From Armigeres subalbatus (Eukaryota; Arthropoda; Insecta; Diptera; Culicidae): a DNA stretch of 64,000 nt. The notes beneath the pieces were generated by a model. It saw nothing but the letters and a program-made list of their open reading frames with translations. It did no database searches and was not told where the DNA came from. The position numbers and the translations under genes were made by a program. Within the stretch, counting starts at the first letter, position 1; every line of letters starts with the position of its first letter. Below are positions 55,910 through 64,000 of the stretch, piece after piece. The stretch is from contig NC_085140.1 of assembly GCF_024139115.2 (NCBI RefSeq), positions 416,528,283 to 416,592,282 of the forward strand, given 5' to 3'.

Positions 55910-56262
55910 TATTGATTAGTTTTATGTTTAGGCATCAAACCACCCCTCATGTCCCCCTTCTTTTCTATGTTATGTTTCCAAATTAAAACGTATCATTTGG
56001 CATATTGTCAGTTGAATGCCATTTTTTCTCTCACGCCTCAGATTACATATTGAAAATAATGTCCTATTGGACAAATTTATAGGAACATTTAGGCGCTACA
56101 AGTTCGTCGTACCTCATCAGTAATTGAAATCTGGTTTCTTGGAAAAGTTGTACCGGCAGTAGGGGCAATATGAACATACGGGTTAATAGGGTACTGGGGA
56201 GGAGAAGACCGCCAGCTGCCATTGAGAGAAAAAGTAGAATCATTGAAATGTCACACGGTGTA
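55910..56262. other. No gene recognised
   Basis: Short spacer with one TTTGGCATA-like motif near 55996. No supported coding feature. Confidence 0.5.
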
Positions 56263-57235
56263 CCGTGCACGCACCCAACTTTGCGCAGCTCCTAACTTTG
56301 CGCATTTTGCGGTTATTTTTGTAATAGAATGCGTTTAAACTGAATTTCGAAATATAATTATTACTTGTCAGCACAATATACATGTTATCATAACAGTGCA
56401 TGCATTTTTTCGCTGTTAAATGACATATTTTTCATTTTAATAGTCGAAACTTGTACTGAAAATAGTGAAAATGACCAAAATGGCGTGTTCTTAGCACAAA
56501 TGACAAGTGACGGTTTACCCGAAAAACTGTATTTTTTGTAAATTTTTACATTCGCTGACAATTGATTACACATGAACCCAATAATTATAATATTGTAGAA
56601 GCCATCTCATGAGAATTTGGTTAGTTATTTACATTTTTCTTTAAAATATATGTTGCGTAATGTTAGGAACAATTTTTCAATACAGTGTACCTAATTTTGC
56701 GCACCACTCGTATTTCTTCGATATTTTCAACATTTATGATATACCTTGTCGGAATAGGGTTTACGCAAAAAAGTACTTTTGTTAGCTGTGGCCAATGTAC
56801 ATAAATGAGGCTGTACATACACCAACAGACGTGAAAACATACTAAGTATGTCGAATCATAAGAAAATAATGCCGGGCATCCTCATATTCTCAAATATGCT
56901 CAAATATGCCTACAAATGGAATGAACATAAATTGTAATAGTAGTATTAGATGAAAAAATAAAATTTAGATGAAAAATTGTATGATAGACGCTTGCTTCGT
57001 GTTAGAAATTTTCCAAGTTATGTGCGCAAAGTTAGGCATATAATAAGGGGTCTGCTTTGAAGTTCAATTTACTATTTATTTTAAATTTTTGTACCAAATT
57101 TAGTTCTTAAACAATAATATAATAATAATACTACAGCATGGAAACTATTTCAGGCAGATAGCTACTTTCTGTAAGTTGTACGAGTTGATTCAATTTTGCA
57201 TTTCCTTAACTGCGCAAAGTATGGTGCGTGCACGG
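56263..57235. mobile_element. 973-bp TA element with subterminal TTTGCGCA repeats
   Basis: Terminal repeats CCGTGCACGCACC and inverse, flanked by TA (56261-56262, 57236-57237). The motif AACTTTGCGCA/TGCGCAAAGTT recurs inside both ends (about 56279, 56292, 56695, 57023, 57210). No transposase. Its plan resembles that of 10165-11468. Confidence 0.82.
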
Positions 57236-57829
57236 TAGTATAGGAAATGAAGTAAATTTTTGTTATAAAATAAAAATAAAAATATTTTTCAAAAAAAATC
57301 TTGGTTTAAGGGGTTAGAATTTTAAAAGCACACAAAATAGACATGATATCTAGATTTTTATTATTTTTTCGAATAAGCAGTTAATGCTTAAGATAGTTGA
57401 ATTTCTAACCCCACAAACTAAAAATTGTTTGACTTATTTTTTTGTATAACGTTCTAGAGGCATTTTAATCCTCATTTTCTATATTATGCTATGTCAAATT
57501 TCCGTGATTCTACTTTTTCTCGAAATTTTTCCAGGTGGCAGTACTGATGAATGAACCACTCCCATATGAGCCACCCTCAATTTGAGCTTATTGACAAGTT
57601 TTATCACGTCAAAATTATATGATCAGAGAATTCTGTAAATATGCCTCAACGTGAAAACCACATTAAATTTCAATTCACACACGAAAATACATTTAAAAAT
57701 GCAAATTTTTGCTGCATAGGCAGAATTACTATAAGAATTGAAATTTATAAAAGGTTTTTACTCAAAACTGATCAAAATACAGGCAAAAAATGCACCACAA
57801 TCAAAAGATCTATTACCATTATTACAAGA

Positions 57830-58600
57830 TCGCATATGTTCCTGGGATTGATCGCAGTGCCGTGGAAGAGGCTTTTGTGCCTTCTAAGAGGGAGACATCG
57901 AGGATTGGACTCACGATCAATACCAGCAAAACGAAATACATGGTCGCTGGCAATCAACGTGGGTTCATTAGTGGTGGTGGTAGCGAAATGGTGCTGGATG
58001 ATGACAAATTTGAAGTGGTAGAAGAATTTGTGTATCTTGGAACATTAGTGACGTGCGATAATGATGTTACCCGCGAGGTGAAAAGGCGTATTGCAGCTGC
58101 AAATAGGGCTTATTACAGACTTCGTAACCAGCTTAAGTCCCGTAGTCTGCAAACGAAAACAAAACTCGCGCTGTAACTCTGATTCTTCCGGTGGCTTTAT
58201 ATGGCCATGAAACATGGACGTTAAAGGAGTCTGATCGGAGAGCTTTCGGAGTGTTTCAGCGTAAGGTGCTGCGCACAATACTCTGCGGTAATAGGAGAAA
58301 GGTATCTGGCGACGTCGCATGAACCACGAATTGTACCAGGTGTATAAAGGGCTGGCTATTATTAAGCTTATACAACACGGCAGACTACGGTGGGCTGGTC
58401 ACGTTGTTCGTATGCCGTAAGTTGTTCGTAAGGCCGCGCACACGATGGCTTTTTGCAGTAGAAGAGGACGTGAGGGCGCTCAATGTTCAGGGCGACTGGA
58501 AGCGATTGGCCCAGGATCGAGTCCAGTGGAGAAGGATACTCCATTTCGGCGTAGGTTCATCGAAGAGCTGTAGCCGATCAAGTATCAACAGTAAATGCCC
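57830..58600 (+). pseudogene. RTE-type RT C-terminal fragment
   Basis: Plus-strand pieces: 57831-58176 (GLTINTSKTKYMVAG, FEVVEEFVYLGTLVTCDNDV, KRRIAAANRAYYRLRNQLKS) and then slips into an ALYGHETWTLKESDRRAFGV segment (58190-58290) and RRILHFGVG near 58540. Same subfamily as 36745-37794. The upstream segment 57236-57830 shows nothing recognisable. Confidence 0.78.
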
Positions 58601-58685
58601 TTTTTTATGGTTATTATTAGTCATGAAATCGAATCTTCCCAACCTGCTACATAGTCAATTATTTCCACTGCTCCCAATACCTCAC

Positions 58686-58784
58686 CTATTGGTCTAGTTC
58701 TTTGCTGCGGGCCGATTTCGAATTGCACCTGGAAGTCGGCATGTTCGCCTAGTCGGAAGCCAAAACCAAGTCGCGAGTCCGTTC
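58686..58784 (-). CDS. Orphan candidate host exon (99 nt)
   Basis: On the minus strand a strong acceptor (TTTCTTTCGTTTCCAG) and donor (GTGAGG) bound 99 nt that are open in the frame TDSRLGFGFRLGEHADFQVQ then FEIGPQQRTRPI. Sequence quality is unlike the AT-rich surroundings. No neighbouring exon was found with confidence: the 58855-59172 minus-strand ORF could be part of the same gene but has no clear splice link. Not recognised. Confidence 0.35.
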
Positions 58785-58799
58785 CTGGAAACGAAAGAA

Positions 58800-59932
58800 A
58801 CACCAAAAAGAAACATCAGCAAAACTGTGATTAGCCGGGCTTTGAAATCGAAAATCAAATATAAACACAGTCTGGCTGCGTGAGTTGTAAAGCTAAATAA
58901 AATACGAATCGGTGGCAGACGCGCGCTGAATGAATCGCCTCCTCTATCGACGGAAACAAGCGGTGCGGTGTAGGCCCCTTCGGTCCACTCTCGTCGCAAA
59001 AAATGAGCGAGCACCAAGCAACAGTCCGATGATGGGGGTCACTTTCGATTTCTTCGGGCTCATGATCACGATGACGGCGGCGGCGCGGCTGTGGCCGCAT
59101 TCCGTCTACTCTCCTCCTACCCGCTTGCTTGCGATATTTTGTCGTCCGGACGATATTATAGCATCCATTCATCGGTGACCGGTTTTAGCTAAAGGGAGGA
59201 AGCGATTGATGAGATAATTGATGGCTCCGGTTACAACATGGGGAGATGTGTGGGTAGTCTATGCTATTACGAGTGACATCATACTTTCGCAAAGTAATTT
59301 AAGTTGTTGGAGATGTCTGGTTCTGTTATTAGCAGCAGGAAGATATGTATTAGATACATACGGAAATAAAAACACGGTTTCATAGGAACATGGTGGCAGG
59401 TTTGGTTGATTTGTGGGTACGACCATATGCAACTTACAATCTTGCTAAACACTGAACACGTAGACTGTAAGTGACTTTAATCGTTTAGAAAGTACGAATT
59501 TATATTTTGATGAATTTAATCAATTTTATTGGTACAATCTTGTTAAAAGCATAACGTCAATAAACTTGTTTTATGTTAGCTTCCTTCTTTCATCGTGATG
59601 TATCTCTTGGCATGACTGCATCTCATCCTCATCTGCTCGTTTTGGTCGCTGTATTCTATGCGTCTTTGTGTGATAATCGGACGAAACCAAGCGCTGTTCG
59701 CCATTCCTGCCCATTATGCAATTCCAGATTATGTGACTTTCTGGATCGGGCTAGTCGTAGTATGCATGATATTGTTATTTGTTATTAATTTTGTTTACAG
59801 TGGTTTTCTAAAGGGGAGAGATTTTTAACGCTTCCTTGGGGCAAACTTGCTCTATACTTGCTATATTTATTATTAGAGACGAGCCAGGCTAGGGCCGCAA
59901 CTCTCCAATAAAGATAAAAAAATATTTATTAT
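58800..59932. other. GC-richer segment then AT-rich flank, no firm gene
   Basis: 58855-59172 (minus) is a GC-rich 105-codon ORF with an Arg/His-rich stretch (RRRVDGMRPQPRRRRHRDHE); it overlaps a second ORF (59017-58694) with a hydrophobic run (LITVLLMFLFGVSF). One might be a first exon with a signal peptide, but no splice pattern links them. 59180-59932 shows nothing supported. Confidence 0.3.
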
Positions 59933-60275
59933 CACTTGTCATAAGACGAGTTTGTACAATCCCCTTGAATTCCACCACTTAATTGTATCTTGACAGATAC
60001 GTATTTCGACCTCAACAGTAAGGCCGTCTTCAGTGTCTCGTACTTGACTCAACTTGAAGAAAATGATCGCAGCTTACACTATTTATACTATGCGTAGGTA
60101 TAATAATTTATCTAGGTACATTTACTACGGTGCTTACTTCTACTCGCTTGTTGCGCATAGTCAAGTACGAGACACTGAAGACGGCCTTACTGTTGAGGTC
60201 GAAATACGTATCTGTCAAGACACAATTAAGTGGTGGAATTAAATGGGATTGTACAAACTCGTCTTATGACAAGTG
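59933..60275. mobile_element. 343-bp foldback element
   Basis: Ends CACTTGTCATAAGACGAGTT and inverse. Long arms carry CAGATACGTATTTCGACCTC and CAGTAAGGCCGTCTTCAGTG. The same arms occur at 35287-35489 and the terminal motif at 25738. The loop is about 100 bp. No coding. Confidence 0.85.
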
Positions 60276-60445
60276 AAGGCATTCCACTTAAAAGCTCAAA
60301 ATAATTTTCTTAATTTATTATCAAATAGTTTAAGATCAACTCAACATCAATTCATAAATATCGAACTAGAACGAATAGATATAGAATAATCCATAGATTT
60401 TCACTGAAATTCTACGACGCAGCTTACTCATAAGATTTTCATTAA

Positions 60446-60617
60446 GGCCCGATGCCCACGTAGCGTATTTTCAACGCTGCGTGCACATGGCGTTAAAAGG
60501 ACGCATGTGTGCATCGGGAAAAAGCGGTAACGCAGCGTCGCTGCACCGATGCACACCTGCGTTTTCTCAACGCCACGTGCACGTAGCGTTGAAAAAACGC
60601 TACGTGGACATCGGGCC
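60446..60617. mobile_element. 172-bp MITE with TAA duplication
   Basis: Ends GGCCCGATGCCCACGTAGCG and near inverse, flanked by TAA (60443-60445, 60618-60620). A three-base TWA target and GG start fit PIF/Harbinger-derived MITEs. Confidence 0.82.
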
Positions 60618-60988
60618 TAAATTCGTTAACAATCAATATATCGCCGTAGTGTCGTCGTTTTTTCCCTCATGCAAATGTGTACCGGTTGGTATTAGGCGGC
60701 GTCTTTTTTAAATTTTTTTTTTTTATTTTTTTTTTATTTTTTTTTTTTTTTTTAACTGTTTTTATTTGCTAGTTATCTACTACATGCATTCATCTCTTAG
60801 ACTAGGTGTTCCGTGTTTTCTTAGCACTATCATCCTTATTTGCTATGTTACGCTTTTAGTTATTATTAATACATTTCAATTGCCTCTGGCAGTTAGAATT
60901 TTTCCTCTGGTTGAATTGAACCATGTAGGAATTACAATGTTTTCAACTTAAACTAAAATTATCCTAATTAAAACTAAGGGTACAGGAG

Positions 60989-63596
60989 TTAATCGTTGCA
61001 ATAGAAGATTGCAACGATTTTATCTAAAATTGAAATTATTTTGTTGGACATTTGTTGCAATGTCTCAATATTAGAAATTCTATGAAGTTCATTGGTACTA
61101 TACCACGGAGGCAACTTCAGAATCATTTTCAAAATTTTATTTTGAATCCTCTGGAGTGCCTTCTTTCTGGTATTGCAGCAACTAGCCCATATTGGCACAG
61201 CATACAACATGGCAGGTCTAAAAATTTGTTTGTAAATCAAAAGTTTGTTCTTAAGACAAAGTTTTGATTTTCTGTTTATAAGTGGATATAGGCACTTAAT
61301 ATATTTGTTACATTTGGCTTGAAGGCCTTCAATGTGATTTTTAAAAGTTAATAGCAGAAGTCCTAAATATTTAGCTTCGCTAAACCAATTAATTGGAACC
61401 CCATTAATTGTGACAATATGTCTGCTAGTCGGTTTCAAATAAGAAGCTCTCGGCTTATGTGGGAAAATTATAAGCTGAGTTTTGGAAGCATTCAGGGAAA
61501 TTTTCCATTTTGCAAGTAAGTGGAGAAAATATCCAAACTTTTTTGCAATCTACTACAAATGACACGAAGGCTTCGCCCTTTGGCTGAAAGGCCCGTGTCA
61601 TCTGCAAACAAAGATTTTTGACACCCTGGTGGTAAATCAGGTAAGTCAGAAGTAAAAATGTTATACAATATGGGCCCCAGTATGCTGCCTTAGGGGACAC
61701 CAGCCCTTACAGGTAATCTATCAGATTTAGTATTCTGATAGTTTACCTGCAGTGAGCGATCTGATAAATAATTTTGGATCAGTTTAATGATGTACAGAGG
61801 AAAATTAAAATTCATCAATTTTACAATCAAACCTTCATGCCAAACACTAACAAATGCTTTCTCTATATCAAGAAGAGCAACTCCAGTCGAATATCCTTCA
61901 GATTTGTTGAGCCGAATTAAGTTCGTAACTCTTAATAACTGATGAGTGGTTGAATGCCCATGGCGAAAACCAAATTGCTCATCAGCAAAAATAGAATTGT
62001 CATTAATATGAACCATCATTCTATTTAAAATAATCTTTTCAAACAGTTTGCTTATTGAAGAAAGCAAACTGATTGGGCGATAACTAGAAGCCTCAGCTGG
62101 ATTTTTGTCCGGCTTCAAAATTGGAACAACTTTGGCGTTTTCCATTTATCTGGAAAGTATGCCAATTGAAAACATTTGTTAAATAAATTAACCAAAAAGG
62201 ATAAAGAGCTCTCAGGAAGTTTTTTGATAAGTATGTAGAAAATACCATCATCACCCGGGGCTTTCATATTTTTAAATTTTCTAGTAATAGATCTCACTTC
62301 ATCCAAATTAGTTCCCAACGTAGGGTCAAAACATTATCTTGGTTGAGAATGTCTTCGAAGCTTCGTGTAACCTGATCCTCAATTGGACTAGTGAGACCTA
62401 GACTAAAATTATGGGCACTCTCGAACTGCTGAGCATAAAATTTTAATAAAATTTTATTTCCCTCTTTAAGCGCTGGAATTGGCTTTTGAGGTTTTTTAAG
62501 AATTTTCGTTAATTTCCAAAAGGGTTTCGAACTGGGATCCAACTTGGAGACATTATTCTCAAAGTTGGTATTTCTCAGAATAGCGAAACGTTTTTAATTT
62601 CATTTGCAAATCTCGCCAAATAACTTTCAACGCGGGATCGCGAGTTCTTTGGTATTGCCTTCTTCTCACATTTTTAAGACGGATCAGTAGCTGAAGATCA
62701 TCGTCAATAATAATGGAGTTGAATTTAACGTCACATTTAGGAATTGCAACGCCTCTTGCTTCGATAATTAAATTTGTCAAATATACGAGAGCATTATCAA
62801 TATCATTTTTGGTATCGAGAGGAATATCAACATCAAAATTCCTATCGATATACGTTTTATATAAATCCCAATCAGCTCTATGATAATTAAAAGTAGAGCT
62901 GATTGGATTATAAATGGCTTCTTGTGAGATTTCAAACGTCACAGGAAGGTGATCAGAGTCAAAGTCAGCATGAGTTACCAATTGGCCACACAGCTGACTT
63001 GAATCCGTTAAAACTAAATCAATTGTAGAAGGATTTCGACTGGAAGAAAAACAAGTTGGTCCATTGGGATATTGAATAGTATAATATCCCGCAGAACAAT
63101 CTTCAAATAAAATTTTACCATTGGAATTGCTTTGAGCATTATTCCATGAACGGTGTTTGGCATTGAAGTCACCAATTACGAAGAATTTTGATTTGTTGCG
63201 AGTCAGAATTTGAAGATCAGCTTTCAATAAATTCTTTTGCTGCCCATTGCATTGAAAAGGCAAGTAGGCTGCAATGAAGGAAAATTGTCCAAAATTTGTT
63301 TCAACAGAAACTCCCAAGGTTTCAAAAACTTTGGTTTCAAACGAAGAAAATAATTTATGTTTGATACGTCTATTAATGACAATGGCGACCCCACCACAGG
63401 CGCTGTCAAGACGATCATTTCTGTAGATAAAATAGTTTGGATCTCTTTTAATGGAGAGTCCTGGTTTTAAATACGTTTCAGTTATAATGGCAATATGCAC
63501 ATTATGAACTGAAAGGAAGTTGAATAATTCATCTTCCTTACCCTTTAGAGAGCGGGCATTCCAATTTAGAACTTTCACACAATTATTTTGATCCAT
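60989..63596 (-). pseudogene. Juan-type ORF2: endonuclease and RT, frameshifted
   Basis: Starts at ATG 63596 (MDQNNCVKVLNWNARSLKG). Endonuclease to 62559: AIITETYLKPG (Glu), GGVAIVINRRIKHK, VIGDFNAKHRSWNN, STIDLVLTDS, DSDHLPVTFEI. RT pieces: 62542-62294, 62318-62115 (MKAPGDDGIFYILIK), 62145-61690 (YRPISLLSSISKLFEKII, GVALLDIEKAFVSVWHEG), then ADD-containing palm in another frame (about 61600), and 61438-60989 (thumb, FSEAKYLGLLL, AMLYAVPIWASCC). At least four frame changes. Function of the family: nicking and target-primed reverse transcription. Confidence 0.85.
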
Positions 63597-64000
63597 TGAA
63601 ACGGAGTCCGATAACAATTTTTTGTGTGTACTTTATACCAACCTGAACAGCTTCAGGAATGGTATTTGCTTTGAACATTGCATCAATCATGTGATGCAAT
63701 TGTTCAGTTAAAAAATCAAAATCGGAAGCAGTCATGCTACCTGAATCGGCAACATGACCGTTATTTTCCGTTGGGACATGGGTATAAACCTCATTTTGAG
63801 AAGAGAAATTTGGTCTACCAGCAGCGATGTTTGCATACGTAGGTACATTGGAAAAATTGGAATTTACTGAAGTGCTTGCTACCCGTTGACGAGCGGCAAA
63901 ATTTGTTTGTGAATTGTGGTGGGTATGAATTGCTCGACCGGTAACCGGTTTCGAAATTTGAGCGTTTGAAAATTTCTACCCGTCGAATCTGGGATCCGAT
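63583..64000 (-). CDS. Juan-type ORF1, C-terminal end (partial)
   Basis: Minus-strand open frame ending at TAA 63583. It contains NFSNVPTYANIAAG, SGSMTASDFDFLTEQLHHMI and a final GIKYTQKIVIGLRFNGSK. It overlaps the ORF2 start by 14 bases in a different frame, a common LINE arrangement. The nucleic-acid-binding N-terminal part lies outside the window. Role: RNA-binding chaperone of the retrotransposon particle. Confidence 0.7.

Larger units (their letters stand above)
60703..64000 (-). mobile_element. Juan/jockey-type LINE, running off the window
   Basis: The poly(A)-like tail is at 60703-60753 on the minus strand. ORF2 covers 63596-60989 and ORF1 runs from 63583 past the right edge. ORF2 has apurinic-type endonuclease and RT without a C-terminal RNase H, as in mosquito Juan elements of the jockey clade. 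The family name is from memory of its endonuclease style. Confidence 0.85.

Overview
This window reads as nuclear DNA of a mosquito, most likely the genus Aedes. It holds three insect-type host genes with short GT-AG introns. Most of the rest is dense, nested transposable elements: Ty3/gypsy, Ty1/copia, RTE-, Juan/jockey- and CR1/L2-type LINEs, a tRNA-derived SINE, a hAT element and many MITEs. Species cannot be fixed from sequence alone. There are no prokaryotic operons, CRISPR arrays or rRNA genes.

Left third (1-19,872). After two diverged copies of a repeat lies a minus-strand Ty3/gypsy retrotransposon (1149-17451) with 189-bp LTRs and a TTCAG target duplication. It was broken up by later insertions that can be read like strata. 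These are a foldback TA-MITE (1417-3064), a copia element with its own LTRs and GAATC duplication (5160-9670), a TA-flanked MITE (10165-11468), and an unidentified 3.2-kb insert with a 25-bp target duplication (11799-15047). That last insert itself contains a 5'-truncated RTE LINE (13093-14171). To its right come tRNA-like sequences, an inverted-repeat element and a 253-bp MITE that ends 50 bp before the first visible exon of an autophagy protease gene.

Middle (19,873-42,004). The C-terminal ~350 codons of ATG4 (plus strand, four exons) are followed by degenerate LINE pieces and MITEs. Next are a hAT element carrying two MITEs (25872-27942), a CR1/L2-like LINE with tandem 5' coding repeats (28941-32733) and a 99-bp minisatellite with a 198-bp higher-order period (33371-34540). 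Small palindromic elements and RTE fragments lead to the complete two-exon asteroid gene on the minus strand (39467-42004).

Right third (42,005-64,000). Several inverted-repeat elements, one inserted in another, precede Mediator subunit 30 (48440-49419, plus strand). Convergent with it is the 3' part of an unrecognised lysine-rich, probably nuclear protein gene (50441-51088, minus strand). The rest is a SINE within a short-repeat field, a nearly full-length but broken RTE LINE with endonuclease and RT (about 52255-55905), a TA element with subterminal repeats, another RTE fragment, one orphan candidate exon, further MITEs, and a Juan/jockey-type LINE that runs off the right edge.

The host genes do not form a pathway: autophagy (ATG4), a predicted XPG-like nuclease (asteroid) and transcription (MED30) are simply neighbours separated by transposon-filled DNA. 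The main interest is the stratigraphy of insertions, which fixes the order of activity of many families through exact target-site duplications.
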